The position numbers and the translations under genes are program-made. This document shows positions 18,934 to 27,787 of a DNA stretch of 64,000 nt, piece by piece (the stretch's first letter is position 1; each line of letters starts with the position of its first letter). Location: positions 248,001 through 312,000 of the forward strand of contig NZ_CP039647.1 in the NCBI RefSeq assembly GCF_004923315.1. The letters run 5' to 3'. Source of the stretch: Azospirillum sp. TSA2s (GTDB lineage: Bacteria; Pseudomonadota; Alphaproteobacteria; Azospirillales; Azospirillaceae). The notes beneath the pieces were generated by a model. The model saw only the letters and a program-made list of their open reading frames with translations, did not search any database and was not told where the DNA came from.

Positions 18934-19521
18934 TCAAGAAGCCATGAACTGGACCGCCTTGACCGACTGCCAGATGGTGAAAGCCGCGACGAGAAGCACG
19001 GCGGCAGCAGCCGCCAAGGACAATGCCAGCAATATCCCGTCCTCCTCGAGATAAGCCAGAGCGATCAGCATGATCGTCACGGCCGGCACGATGTTGCTCA
19101 GGGGAATCGGGACGAAGAAGACGCTTGTCAGCGCGAGCACGACCAGCCCGACCACGCGCGTCGTTGCGTCGAACGGCGTCTTCCAGCGCGGGTGTATGAC
19201 CGTCTCCAGGCGCCTCAACACCGGCACGGTACGATCGACCAGCCGGACCAGGCGCCGTGTCGAAAAGCGCCGGGACGTGATCATCCGGGGAAACACCGGA
19301 CTCTCGCGCGCCAGGATCATCTGGAGAGCGGGAATGGTCAGCAGCAGCCCGACGACCGGTGAGGTTCCCGGCGCCAGCCCGATCAGCGCCAGCAGCAGCA
19401 GAACGATGCCGAAGGAGCGCTTGTGGAGTTTTTCCAGCAGCCAGCCGAGCGTGACGCAGTCGGCCGGAGCCTCGTCCAGCAAGCCACGCAGAACCTCGGA
19501 TGTCGGGATATGCAGCGTCAT
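18934..19521 (-). CDS. exoD: ExoD-family exopolysaccharide synthesis protein
   Basis: Inner-membrane protein of about 195 residues. ExoD proteins affect exopolysaccharide production and alkali tolerance in rhizobia; the biochemical role is unknown. The family pattern is clear: GWLLEKLHKRSFGIVLLLLA, then GTSPVVGLLLTIPALQMIL, the arginine-rich loop TSRRFSTRRLVRLVDR, and three more hydrophobic segments to the C-terminus. ATG 19521 is preferred because GGAGCGAGG lies just upstream; an ATG at 19557 is possible. It follows the histidine kinase gene on the same strand after about 65 nt, so the two may be co-transcribed. Confidence 0.85.
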   Translation of the reverse strand: MTLHIPTSEVLRGLLDEAPADCVTLGWLLEKLHKRSFGIVLLLLALIGLAPGTSPVVGLLLTIPALQMILARESPVFPRMITSRRFSTRRLVRLVDRTVPVLRRLETVIHPRWKTPFDATTRVVGLVVLALTSVFFVPIPLSNIVPAVTIMLIALAYLEEDGILLALSLAAAAAVLLVAAFTIWQSVKAVQFMAS

Positions 19522-19556
19522 GGCCGCCTCGCTCCGGCCGTTTGGGATCGTCGCCA

Positions 19557-19598
19557 TCGGGCGGTCACGCCAGGATCTCGGGCGGTCACGCCGGGATC
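19557..19598. repeat. 21-bp imperfect tandem duplication at end of kinase gene
   Basis: Two adjacent 21-bp units, each starting TCGGGCGGTCACGCC, differ at one base. The repeat overlaps the kinase stop codon (19586-19588) and the possible upstream start of exoD. Confidence 0.85.
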
Positions 19599-20779
19599 GA
19601 CACCGTGACGGTGGTGCCGGGGCCGGAGCTGACGGTCACGCCGCCCTCGATCTGCTTGGCCAGCAACTCCATCAGGGTGAGGCCGAGCGAGCCGGTCCGG
19701 CGTTCGTCGGGCATGCCGACGCCGTCGTCACCGATGGTCATGCACAGAAGGCTGCGCGAGGTGTGGCGGAACGAGACGGCGATGCGGCCGGGGCGTCCAT
19801 TGGGGAAGGCGTATTTCAGCGCGTTGATCATCGCTTCGTTGGCGATGAGGGCCAGCGGGATGGCCTGGTCCGGCTTCAGAAAGGCCTCGTCGGCGTCGAC
19901 GTCCAGCACGATGTTCGGGCTGGGTGCGGCCCCGAAGGACGCCAGCAGGTCACGGCACAGCATCCCCAGATACCCGCCGAACTCGATCTCCTGCAGCCCC
20001 TGCGCCCGGTAGAGCTTCTCGTGGATCTCGGCCATGCGGTCCAGCCGCTCTACCGCACTGCGCAGCGCCTCCTGCACGGCCGCTTCCTGGCTCTGAGCGA
20101 TGCTCAGCTGGATGCGCAGAAAGGACGAGGCCATCTGCAAGGTGTTCTTGACGCGGTGGTTCACCTCCCGCATCAGGTCGTCCTTGTCGCGCAGAAGCAA
20201 ATCCTTGTCGTGCAGCGTGTTGCGCAGCACCCGTTCCACTTCGATGCGGCGCTCGACTTCACTGGCGAGCTGGCGGTTGAGTTGGTCCAGCCGCTCGGTC
20301 CGCGACGAGACACGGCGGTCGAGTTCCTCGTTGAGCTGCCGCAATTGGTCTTCGGCCGCCTTGCGCTCGGTGATGTCGACAAAGGAGGCGAAGTGGTAGC
20401 GGATGCGCCCCTCCTCGAAGACGGGGGCGACATGCTGGAGCACCCACAGCAGCTTTCCGTCCTTCCGGTAAAGCTGCACCCCGCGCACGATGGCCTCCCC
20501 GGCGCGCACGGTCAGATCGATGGCGCGCGCCACCTCCGGGTCTGTGTCGGCACCGGACAGGAGGTGATAGCTCCTGCCCAGCACCTCCTCCCGCGCATAG
20601 CCGCTCAGCTTGATGAACGCGGCGTTGACGAAGACGACCGGCACATCCGGCAGGGTCGGATCGGCGATCAGCATCGGCATCAAAGTCGATTCCGCGGCCA
20701 CCACGAAGGGACCGCCACGCGCCTCCTCCGCATTGACCATCTTCTCTGCGTCCTTCTGGTCGCGGGGATTACCGGGCAT
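19586..20779 (-). CDS. PAS-domain sensor histidine kinase (HisKA_2 type)
   Basis: Cytoplasmic kinase of 397 residues. A PAS domain spans about 25-135 (NAAFIKLSGYAREEVLGRSY through FASFVDITERKAAE), a coiled linker follows (QLNEELDRRVSSRTERLDQL), then the HisKA_2 phospho-acceptor block with EVNHRVKNTLQ and an ATPase domain with NEAMINALKYAFP, DDGVGMP and GSLGLTLMELLAKQI. This kinase class often works in general stress signalling, but no partner regulator is adjacent. The PAS core lacks the Cys of a light-sensing LOV domain (GRSYHLLSG instead). ATG 20779 has AGGGAG 6 nt upstream. No membrane segment is present. Confidence 0.88.
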   Translation of the reverse strand: MPGNPRDQKDAEKMVNAEEARGGPFVVAAESTLMPMLIADPTLPDVPVVFVNAAFIKLSGYAREEVLGRSYHLLSGADTDPEVARAIDLTVRAGEAIVRGVQLYRKDGKLLWVLQHVAPVFEEGRIRYHFASFVDITERKAAEDQLRQLNEELDRRVSSRTERLDQLNRQLASEVERRIEVERVLRNTLHDKDLLLRDKDDLMREVNHRVKNTLQMASSFLRIQLSIAQSQEAAVQEALRSAVERLDRMAEIHEKLYRAQGLQEIEFGGYLGMLCRDLLASFGAAPSPNIVLDVDADEAFLKPDQAIPLALIANEAMINALKYAFPNGRPGRIAVSFRHTSRSLLCMTIGDDGVGMPDERRTGSLGLTLMELLAKQIEGGVTVSSGPGTTVTVSIPA

Positions 20780-21132
20780 GCAACGCTCCCTGCGTTTGGT
20801 CATTTCTTTTAAAAAGATACAGGTGCGGATCACAGGCTCATTATGCGCAAAAGTGGCGCCGTCACATCGCCCGACGCCCGATCGGACAGGACAAACATAT
20901 TAATTGTCCAGCAAAAATAACTTCCTCGAAATCACGAATTTGAAAATACCGATCACATGCATTCAAATACCTTCTCCTTTTATCTTACGATTTATAGTGG
21001 ATTCCTCACAATTATATTTCTGCGGCGATTGAATTTTTGCAGCGCAGCATAATATTTGCCTAAGTCATTCAGGTCGAGCCCGGCGCTCCCTGCCAGCACC
21101 CGACCACCATCCCGAACAGTCATGGAGACGAT
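20780..21132. other. AT-rich divergent intergenic region
   Basis: About 350 bases between the kinase and the phasin-like gene, AT-rich from about 20895 to 21060. It should contain both promoters; I could not fix a clear consensus promoter or operator. No gene seen. Confidence 0.4.
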
Positions 21133-21654
21133 ATGGACGACGGCACGCACCCGACTCCCACCACCCGCCCCACCATTCACAGCGCCAGCGACGAGGCCGC
21201 GGCAAGTGCCGAGGCATCCAAGAGGCCCAACATCCGCCCCAGCATCCGCAGCGCCAGTGAAGAGCAGGCGCCGAAAGTCGGCGCAGCGGCAGCGCAGGCC
21301 TCCCGCAGCGTCGGCCAGCAGTCGAGGCCCTGGCCGCCGAAGCTGCCCGGCGCCGGCAGCATGGGTAGTCTTCCGGATGCCGGACGGGCGATGGAATCCG
21401 GCAATGCTCTGGCAGCGGGTTATGGAGGGGTCTTCTCGGAGGCCGTCACCTTCATGAACCAGGCGGTCGACCGCCAGAACGAGATGATGAGCAGCATGCT
21501 CCGGGCTCACGGCCCGCAGGACATCATGATGGCGGGCAGCCGCTATATGCTCGGCGGCTGGCTGGCCTTGTTCGAAGTCAATGTCCGTGTCGCTCAGGCC
21601 GCGTCCCGCCTCACGGAAGGCGCCAAGCAGATGACGACCCGGCCCGGCGGCTGA
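21133..21654 (+). CDS. Phasin-like protein
   Basis: Protein of 173 residues. The N-terminus is low-complexity with a repeated phrase (RPTIHSASDEAAAS and RPSIRSASEEQAP). The C-terminal 80 residues form an amphipathic helical region typical of phasins (FSEAVTFMNQAVDRQNEMMS, then LALFEVNVRVAQAASRLTEG). Phasins coat polyhydroxyalkanoate granules; assignment rests on helix pattern and composition only. GGAGACGAT directly precedes the ATG. It stands alone and is followed by an IS21 element. Confidence 0.55.
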   Translation: MDDGTHPTPTTRPTIHSASDEAAASAEASKRPNIRPSIRSASEEQAPKVGAAAAQASRSVGQQSRPWPPKLPGAGSMGSLPDAGRAMESGNALAAGYGGVFSEAVTFMNQAVDRQNEMMSSMLRAHGPQDIMMAGSRYMLGGWLALFEVNVRVAQAASRLTEGAKQMTTRPGG

Positions 21655-21853
21655 CCGGTGCCGGCATCCGGCCGGCTCTTTCCAGCTCCCTGGCCACCGG
21701 AACCGCAGGAGCAGAACCGTAGGAGTACCTCCGTTGTGTGCATCGGCGTGGAACAGTAGGCCAGTTTCGGGGGTGATCGGCGTCCAAAACCCAGCCACCT
21801 CCTGATCTGGCAGACTTCCACCCTGGGTTGGACGACAGGGTGGCCAAGCGAGG

Positions 21854-23374
21854 ATGCTGACGGTGGAGACGATAGCGCGGATCCGACGGGAGCACGCGAA
21901 GGGGAAGAGTGAGCGGGCGATCGCCCGGTCGCTGAAGGTGTCGCGGGAGACGGTGAGCAAGTACCTGCGCTCGGGGGAGACGGCGCCGCGCTATGAGCGG
22001 CAGGTGCAGCCCTATCCGCAGTTGGGGGCCTTCCAGAAGGAGTTGGAGCGGCTGGTCGAGGAGAACGATCGTCAGCCGGCGCGGGACCGGCTCGATTACC
22101 TAGGCCTCTTCAAGCGCCTTCAGGCGTTGGGGTTTCCGGGCGGCTATGATGCAGTGCGCCGCTACATCAAGCGTTTCCGGCAGCACCAGCCGGTGGTCAC
22201 TTCGACGCAGGGCTTTGTTCCGCTGACCTTTGCCCCAGGCGAAGCCTATCAGTTCGACTGGGCCGAGGACTGGGTCATCTTGGACGGCGTCACCACCAAG
22301 GTGCAGGTGGCGCACGTCCGGCTGTGCCACAGCCGCATGCCCTTCGTCCGAGTCTACCCGCGCCAGACCCAAGAGATGGTGTTTGATGCCCACGCCGGCG
22401 CCGCGGCCTTTTACGGCGGGCTGTGCGAGCGTGGCATCTACGACAACATGAAGACGGCGGTCGAGGCCGTGTTCGTCGGCAAGGACCGCCAGTTCAACCG
22501 CCGCTTCGCCCAGATGTGTTCGCATTATCTGGTCGAGCCTGTGGCCTGCACACCGGCGGCGGGCTGGGAAAAGGGACAGGTCGAGAATCAGGTCGGCACC
22601 TTGCGGCAGCGCCTGTTCACGCCGCGTCCCCGCGTGAAGACACTGGAGGAACTGAACGACTGGCTGCGTGGTGAGGTGGAGAGCTGGGCGCGGGACACCG
22701 CGCATCCAGAATGCCGAAGTCGCAGCGTGTGGGAGATGTTCCAGGCCGAGCGGCCGGCGCTGATCGCGGTGACCGATCCGTTCGACGGCTTCCACGAGAC
22801 CACCGTCAGCGCCTCGAAGACCTGCCTGATCCGCTTCGAGCGCAACCGCTACAGCGTGGCCGCCATGGCCGCTGGCCGGCCGGTACAGGTGCGCGCCTAC
22901 GCCGACCGCATCGTTGTGTGGTGGAACGGTCAGGTGGTGGCCGAGCACCGGCGCCGCTTCGACCGCGATGCCACCGTCTACGATCCCTGGCACTACCTGC
23001 CCATCCTCACCCGCAAACCGGGGGCGCTGCGCAACGGCGCGCCATTCCGGGACTGGGAGCTGCCGCCGGGGCTGAGCAAGGTGAAGGCCCGGCTGGGACG
23101 CTCCAACGAGGCGGACCGGCAGTTCGTGGCGATCCTCGGCGCCATTCTCAGCGACGGGCTCGATGCAGTGGAAGCCGCCTGTCAGACTGCATTGCAGGAT
23201 GGACCCTGTGGCAGCGACGTGGTGCTGAACATCCTTGCCCGCCGCCATGACATCACGCCATCGGCACCGCTGGCGGTGCCCGCCGCCTTGACGTTGCGGA
23301 TCGAGCCGGCCGCCGATTGCGCCCGCTACGACCGCCTGCGGACCGCCGGGGAGGCCTGCCATGGAGCGGCATGA
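21854..23374 (+). CDS. istA: IS21-family transposase IstA
   Basis: Transposase of 506 residues. An N-terminal helix-turn-helix ([20 protein letters not shown]) is followed by a DDE integrase core with FDWAEDW, the second Asp in [13 protein letters not shown] and the Glu in [12 protein letters not shown]. The C-terminal beta-barrel region ([20 protein letters not shown]) is typical. The stop overlaps the istB start by 14 nt. It appears complete. Confidence 0.93.
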   Translation: MLTVETIARIRREHAKGKSERAIARSLKVSRETVSKYLRSGETAPRYERQVQPYPQLGAFQKELERLVEENDRQPARDRLDYLGLFKRLQALGFPGGYDAVRRYIKRFRQHQPVVTSTQGFVPLTFAPGEAYQFDWAEDWVILDGVTTKVQVAHVRLCHSRMPFVRVYPRQTQEMVFDAHAGAAAFYGGLCERGIYDNMKTAVEAVFVGKDRQFNRRFAQMCSHYLVEPVACTPAAGWEKGQVENQVGTLRQRLFTPRPRVKTLEELNDWLRGEVESWARDTAHPECRSRSVWEMFQAERPALIAVTDPFDGFHETTVSASKTCLIRFERNRYSVAAMAAGRPVQVRAYADRIVVWWNGQVVAEHRRRFDRDATVYDPWHYLPILTRKPGALRNGAPFRDWELPPGLSKVKARLGRSNEADRQFVAILGAILSDGLDAVEAACQTALQDGPCGSDVVLNILARRHDITPSAPLAVPAALTLRIEPAADCARYDRLRTAGEACHGAA

Positions 23375-24092
23375 TGTGATGGCGATGATGGCCGAGCTGA
23401 GCTTGGCCGGCATGCGCGCCGCCTACGACGAGGTGATGCGCGATGGGCTGAAGCGGCAGCGCTCGCCCCAGCAGATCCTGGGCGATCTGCTGGCGGCGGA
23501 GGTGGCGGAGAAGAAGGCCCGCTCCATCCGCTATCAGCTGGGAGCGGCCAAGCTGCCCTTGGCCAAAACCCTGGCCGAGTTCGACTTCACCGCCAGCCCG
23601 GTCAACGAGGCGGTGGTGCGCGATCTGCACGATGGCGGCTTTCTGAAGACGCAGCGCAACGCCGTGTGCGTCGGCGGGACCGGCACCGGCAAGACGCACC
23701 TGTGCATTGCCATCACGGCCAACTGCGTGCGCCATGGCGCCCGCGCCCGCTTCTTCAACGTCATCGACCTGGTGAACCGGCTGGAAGCGGAAACCCGGGC
23801 CGGACAGGCCGGCCGGCTTGCCGAACAGCTGACCCGCGTCGATCTCGTTGTGCTCGACGAGTTGGGCTACCTGCCGTTTTCCCAGAGCGGAGGGCAGCTG
23901 CTGTTCCATCTGATCAGCAAGCTTTACTCCCAGACCTCAGTGCTCATCACCACGAACTTGAGCTTTGCCGAATGGCCGACCGTCTTCGGCGGCGATGCCA
24001 AGATGACGACCGCCTTGCTCGACCGGCTGACGCATCACTGCGACATCCTCGAAACCGGCAACGAAAGCTGGCGGTTCAAGAACCGCTCCTGA
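23361..24092 (+). CDS. istB: IS21-family helper ATPase IstB
   Basis: AAA+ ATPase of 243 residues that assists the IstA transposase in target selection. Walker A is GGTGTGKTH, Walker B is [11 protein letters not shown], and the C-terminal NESWRFKNR ending is typical of IstB. The start overlaps the end of istA, giving translational coupling. Intact. Confidence 0.93.
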   Translation: MERHDVMAMMAELSLAGMRAAYDEVMRDGLKRQRSPQQILGDLLAAEVAEKKARSIRYQLGAAKLPLAKTLAEFDFTASPVNEAVVRDLHDGGFLKTQRNAVCVGGTGTGKTHLCIAITANCVRHGARARFFNVIDLVNRLEAETRAGQAGRLAEQLTRVDLVVLDELGYLPFSQSGGQLLFHLISKLYSQTSVLITTNLSFAEWPTVFGGDAKMTTALLDRLTHHCDILETGNESWRFKNRS

Positions 24093-24403
24093 GCAGCCCA
24101 TCTCATCCACCCGCTCGTTGCCCAGGGGAGCCCACAGGTCCCTCCCACGCGCGCCGCTGCGTCAGCAATGAGAGCACTTCGCGGCGCGCGCGGGACCCTC
24201 CCGTGGACACCCTGGACAACGGGTTCTGCAACCTCAGGCGTGGCTGGATATTGGACGCCGATGCTGGCTGGTTTTTGGAAGCCGATTGACAGTGAAGACG
24301 TTCTTGTGCATTGCCGTGTTCCTTTTTCATGTCGGCGGCAGTGGGTGACATTGGTTTCGATCCGCTCGATAACTGGAAATTAGCGTTGCGAATAACGGCA
24401 CGG

Positions 24404-24414
24404 TATCCCTATAG
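24404..24414. promoter_or_regulatory. TATCCCTATAG box before lysR
   Basis: An 11-base word 36 nt before the LysR start that recurs exactly in the HxlR/oxidoreductase intergenic region (25701-25711). Likely a shared regulator site; see the second copy. Confidence 0.5.
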
Positions 24415-24450
24415 AACGCCACTCTGTGAAACGGAAATCGGAACACGGGA

Positions 24451-25350
24451 ATGGTCAGCTTCGAGGATATGCAGACCTTCGTCGAAGTCGCCGACGGCGG
24501 CGGGATCACGGTCGCCGCACGGCGTCTCGGCCTGCCGAAGTCGATCGTCAGCCGACGGCTGGTCCGCCTCGAGAGTGAGCTTGGCGTCCAGCTGCTGGCG
24601 AGGACGACGAGAGGCGCCTCGCTCACGGAGGCGGGCGTTTCCTTCCGCGAGCACGCCGCCCGCATGTGCCTTGAGATGGACATCGCCCGCGAGGAGATGC
24701 TGCCCACCGGAGAGCTGAGGGGACGGCTGCGCGTGGCGGTTCCCTCATCCTTCGGTCCCGGACACTTCGCGCCGGCGCTCGCCGAACTCGCCCGGCGGCA
24801 TCCGCTCCTGCAGCTTCACGCCCATTACAGTGACCGATATGTCGATCTGGTGGCGGAAGGCTTCGACTGCGGCATACGGGTCGGCTACCTCCAGGATTCA
24901 AACCTGACGGCGAGAAAGATCGGCGCCTTCGCGGCCGGACTGTTCGCCAACCCGGAATACCTGCGGGTCCACGGCGTCCCGCAGAAGCCCTCGGACCTGC
25001 TCGACCATCAGGCGATCCTGCAGGGAACCGAAAGTTGGAAGGTGTCCGACGGCAGCAGGACGGTCGTCGTCAACGGCCAGGGGCGGTTCAAGGCGGACAG
25101 CGCCGTGGGCATCGCCGAAGGGACGGCGGCCGGACTGGGCGTCGCGGCGCTCCCTGTCGTCATCGCGCAAAGCTATGTGACCGCAGGCGCCCTCGTGCCG
25201 ATCATGGCGGAATACAGCCTGCCGGAAATCGGCGTCTACATCGTCAGGCCACCGGGATCGCACGTATCCAGAAAGGTCAGGGTGCTGATCGACTTCTTCG
25301 TGGAGCGGTTTTCGGCGAACTCCGGAACCGGTCGGCGGGATGTGGGCTAG
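24451..25350 (+). CDS. LysR-family transcriptional regulator
   Basis: Protein of 299 residues. The winged helix-turn-helix occupies the first 60 residues (FVEVADGGGITVAARRLGLP, then KSIVSRRLVRLESELGVQLL), followed by a periplasmic-binding-like effector domain (LRGRLRVAVPSSFGPGHFAP to the end). Its end overlaps the end of the convergent HxlR gene by 4 nt. With HxlR and the oxidoreductase it forms the classic arrangement of redox or quinone stress responders. The IS21 element ends 160 nt upstream and may have changed its promoter. Confidence 0.88.
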   Translation: MVSFEDMQTFVEVADGGGITVAARRLGLPKSIVSRRLVRLESELGVQLLARTTRGASLTEAGVSFREHAARMCLEMDIAREEMLPTGELRGRLRVAVPSSFGPGHFAPALAELARRHPLLQLHAHYSDRYVDLVAEGFDCGIRVGYLQDSNLTARKIGAFAAGLFANPEYLRVHGVPQKPSDLLDHQAILQGTESWKVSDGSRTVVVNGQGRFKADSAVGIAEGTAAGLGVAALPVVIAQSYVTAGALVPIMAEYSLPEIGVYIVRPPGSHVSRKVRVLIDFFVERFSANSGTGRRDVG

Positions 25351-25676
25351 CCCTTTGCGGACACGCCCCGCTCCTGAAACGCGACGCCCCAATCCCGCAT
25401 CGCCATCAGTACGGGCGCAAGGGTCTGCCCGAACGGAGTGAGCGAATACTCCACGCGCGGAGGGACCTCGGCGAAGACTTCGCGGGCGACGATCCCGTCG
25501 GCTTCGAGTTCGCGGAGTTGCATCGTCAGAGAGCGCTGGCTCGGGTCTCCGACCAAGCGGCGCAGTTCGCCGAAACGGCGCGGACCGTCGAGGAGGCGGT
25601 AGATGATCATTGGCTTCCACTTGCCTCCGGTGACGTCGACGGTGGTTTCGACGGGGCATTTCCGGCCAACGGTCAT
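25347..25676 (-). CDS. HxlR-family transcriptional regulator
   Basis: Winged-helix regulator of 109 residues with the family's conserved blocks: CPVETTVDVTGGKWKPMIIY, LLDGPRRFGELRRLVGDPSQ, RSLTMQLRELEADGIVAREV and PRVEYSLTPFGQTLAPVLMA. A Cys near the N-terminus is where HxlR/QorR/YodB-type sensors react with quinones or oxidants. ATG 25676 is chosen with GGAG 6 nt upstream. It is divergent from the quinone oxidoreductase gene and is probably its repressor. Confidence 0.9.
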   Translation of the reverse strand: MTVGRKCPVETTVDVTGGKWKPMIIYRLLDGPRRFGELRRLVGDPSQRSLTMQLRELEADGIVAREVFAEVPPRVEYSLTPFGQTLAPVLMAMRDWGVAFQERGVSAKG

Positions 25677-25698
25677 CGATCGCTCCAATAGTGTACTT

Positions 25699-25712
25699 CC
25701 TATCCCTATAGG
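25699..25712. promoter_or_regulatory. Palindromic box in hxlR/oxidoreductase intergenic region
   Basis: CCTAT-CCCT-ATAGG is a perfect inverted repeat between two divergent genes and contains TATCCCTATAG, also found before the LysR gene. It is a plausible operator for HxlR or LysR. Confidence 0.55.
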
Positions 25713-25787
25713 CAGAACTGTTGCCTACTTGCAAGTTCGCCTGCGTCGCGCCTAGCTGGAAGCAGCCAATTTGAGAGGTGCGTCATC

Positions 25788-26783
25788 ATGCGGGCTGCTT
25801 TCTACGACAGACAGGGAACCGCGAGGGAGGTGCTGACCGTCGGCGACCTGCCCGATCCGCAGCCGGGAGCCGGGGAGGTCCGGGTGAGGGTGGTCGCCTC
25901 CGGCATCAATCCTTCCGACATCAAGACGAGGACCGGTTTTGGCGGTAAGGCCATGCCGTTCCCGCGGATCGTGCCGCATCAGGACGGAGCGGGCGTCATC
26001 GACGATGTCGGCCCCGGCGTTCCTTCAGAACGCATCGGCGAGCGGGTCTGGATCTACATGGCGCAGACGGGGAGGGCGTTCGGTACCGCGGCCGAATTCG
26101 TCGTCGTGCCTTCGGTGCAGGCCGTCAGGCTTGCCGACACCGTGTCCTTCGAGATCGGCGCGTCCCTCGGCGTCCCGGCGATGACCGCGCACCGGTGCCT
26201 GTTCGCGGACGGCGACCTGCGCGGCAGGCGGGTTCTCGTTCAGGGCGGAGCGGGCGCCGTGGGCAATGCGGCGATCCTCCTTGCGAAATGGGCGGGGGCG
26301 TGGGTGGTGGCGACGGTGAGCCGCGACGAACAGGCGGATGTCGCCCGAGCGGCCGGTGCCGATCTTGTCGTCAACAGGCATGAGGAAGACGTCTCCCAGG
26401 CGGTGAGATCTGCGACCGCCGGCCAGGGGGTGGACCGCATCGTCGACGTGGACATCGCCGCCAACATCGATGTGGCGATCGCCTGTCTCGCGAGCGACGG
26501 CGTCATCTCGGCCTACTCAACAAAATCGCCGCAGGCCTCTCTCACGATCCCGTTCTTCCCGGCCCTGCTAGGCGGCTTCTCATTCCGTTTCGTCTACGTC
26601 TACACCATGCCGGAAGCAGCGATGCGGCAGGCGGCCGAGGAGGTCTCCGCCTGCGCCGCGTCCGGAGCCTATGCCCCGCGGATCGCCAACACATTTGACC
26701 TCGACGCAGTGGCCGAAGCACATGAGTTCCAGAATAGCGGCAAGGCGGTCGGAAAAGTCCTTGTTCGACTACAGAACTCGTGA
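25788..26783 (+). CDS. Zinc-independent NADPH:quinone oxidoreductase (MDR superfamily)
   Basis: Protein of 331 residues in the medium-chain dehydrogenase/reductase fold. The N-terminal GroES-like part (GEVRVRVVASGINPSDIKTR, then PHQDGAGVIDDVG) lacks the zinc-binding Cys cluster, as in quinone oxidoreductases. The Rossmann nucleotide-binding motif is VLVQGGAGAVGNAA. The end, FDLDAVAEAHEF then GKAVGKVLVRL, is typical. Likely reduces quinones or other electrophiles with NADPH under control of the divergent HxlR. Confidence 0.87.
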   Translation: MRAAFYDRQGTAREVLTVGDLPDPQPGAGEVRVRVVASGINPSDIKTRTGFGGKAMPFPRIVPHQDGAGVIDDVGPGVPSERIGERVWIYMAQTGRAFGTAAEFVVVPSVQAVRLADTVSFEIGASLGVPAMTAHRCLFADGDLRGRRVLVQGGAGAVGNAAILLAKWAGAWVVATVSRDEQADVARAAGADLVVNRHEEDVSQAVRSATAGQGVDRIVDVDIAANIDVAIACLASDGVISAYSTKSPQASLTIPFFPALLGGFSFRFVYVYTMPEAAMRQAAEEVSACAASGAYAPRIANTFDLDAVAEAHEFQNSGKAVGKVLVRLQNS

Positions 26784-26900
26784 CGCGCGCAGGTCAAGCG
26801 CTGGTCCATATATTGAATGTCACGAGATTACGGCTGGGGTGCGGCACAGTTCGATGAGACACCCGGCTGCGGTAAATTGAACTGCAACCGAAGGTCTTGG

Positions 26901-27722
26901 TGGGCTTGCCCGGAGCAAGTGGAGAGCCTCCATCTATGGTCTGAGGGACCAGGATGTTTGGCATGGGTGACGGGCATCGGCGTAAGCTGACGGAAGACCT
27001 CAAGCGGGAAGCTGTTCGGCTTATCGCAACGAGCGGCCGGACTGTCGGGGAAGTGGCGGCTGATTTGGGGAGCGGCAAATCAACGCTGACGCGATGGAGA
27101 TCGCAATATCAGGAAGCGGAGCTTCTGTCCGGTCCACATGACGATGTGCAAAAGGAACTGGTCCGTCTGCGTTGTGAGAACGAGGTTTTCTCCGCTCCGG
27201 CGCCGAACCGGAAATGGAGAGCCGACATTTCCTACGTCCGGACCGCTGACGGCTGGCGTAATCTCGCCATCGTGCTGGATCTGCACTCCCGCCGGATTGT
27301 GGGATGGGCCACCAGTGACCGGATCACCAAGGAGTTGGCGATCACGGCGTTGAAGCGGGCTATTACCGTTCGGCAGCCACCTCCCGGTCTGATCCATTAT
27401 TCAGATCGTGGGAGCCAATACTGTTCGGATGATTGCCAGAAGGTGTTGCAGGAGAACGCAATGATGGTCTCGATGAGCGGGCGCGGGAACTGCTACGATA
27501 ACGCGATGGTGGAGACTGTCTTCAAGACCTTGAAGTCAGAGCTGGTGTGGCGCACGATCTCTACTTCGCGGCGGCAGGCTGAAATCGTCATTGGCCGCTA
27601 CATCGACGGCTTCTATGATCCAATCCGGCGACACTCCTCACTCGGCTTCAAAAGCCCCTGTCTCTTTGAGGTCGCTGCGTAGGATCGACACACTCGTTCT
27701 CCACTTGCTCCGGGCAAGTCCA
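26901..27722 (+). mobile_element. Compact IS3-family element with intact ends
   Basis: 25-bp terminal inverted repeats with one mismatch (left TGGGCTTGCCCGGAGCAAGT, right read inward TGGACTTGCCCGGAGCAAGT, both continuing GGAGA). Total size is only 822 bp, against about 1.2-1.3 kb for a normal IS3 element. It encodes one continuous, internally deleted transposase. No target duplication seen. Confidence 0.87.
26954..27682 (+). CDS. Fused, internally deleted IS3 transposase (HTH + DDE)
   Basis: Single frame of 242 residues joining OrfA to OrfB. Residues 1-77 are the OrfA helix-turn-helix (HRRKLTEDLKREAVRLIATS, then GEVAADLGSGKSTLTRWRSQ) up to the leucine-zipper start LVRLRCENE. The sequence then jumps to the OrfB catalytic domain (PAPNRKWRADISYVRTADGW). 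The rest of OrfA and the OrfB N-terminal part are missing. All three catalytic acids are present: Asp in WRADISYV, Asp in HYSDRGSQY and Glu in NAMVETVFKTLKSEL. The normal programmed frameshift is not needed. Whether it is active is unknown. Confidence 0.85.
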   Translation: MFGMGDGHRRKLTEDLKREAVRLIATSGRTVGEVAADLGSGKSTLTRWRSQYQEAELLSGPHDDVQKELVRLRCENEVFSAPAPNRKWRADISYVRTADGWRNLAIVLDLHSRRIVGWATSDRITKELAITALKRAITVRQPPPGLIHYSDRGSQYCSDDCQKVLQENAMMVSMSGRGNCYDNAMVETVFKTLKSELVWRTISTSRRQAEIVIGRYIDGFYDPIRRHSSLGFKSPCLFEVAA

Positions 27723-27725
27723 ACC

Positions 27726-27768
27726 CGGTGCGGCCGAGAACCGTATCCTCCGGCTTCCGGCCGCACCG
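27726..27768 (-). terminator. Hairpin downstream of SDR gene
   Basis: Perfect 11-bp inverted repeat CGGTGCGGCCG/CGGCCGCACCG with a 21-nt loop, 20 nt beyond the SDR stop. There is no T-run after it, so it may be a transcript-stabilising or rho-assisted end rather than a classic intrinsic terminator. Confidence 0.45.
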
Positions 27769-27787
27769 TCAATTGGATACGAACCTA

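Larger units (their letters stand above)
21737..24291 (+). mobile_element. IS21-family element
   Basis: istA and istB are flanked by inverted ends: the left begins TGTGCATCGGCG and the right, read inward, TGTCAATCGGCT. Internal repeats follow on both sides (left ATCGGCGTCCAAAACCCAGC; right ATCGGCGTCCAATATCCAGC, plus another partial copy), as is usual for IS21 ends. Size is about 2.55 kb. The flanks do not show a clear target duplication, so the outer limits are approximate. Confidence 0.8.

Noticed and set aside
19586..20779. Light-sensing LOV domain in the PAS kinase
   Set aside because: The conserved Cys-containing motif is missing (GRSYHLLSG); it is an ordinary PAS domain by sequence.
27698..27787. 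Intrinsic terminator with T-run after the SDR gene
   Set aside because: The hairpin is strong but no T-run follows it on the minus strand, so only a hairpin is claimed.
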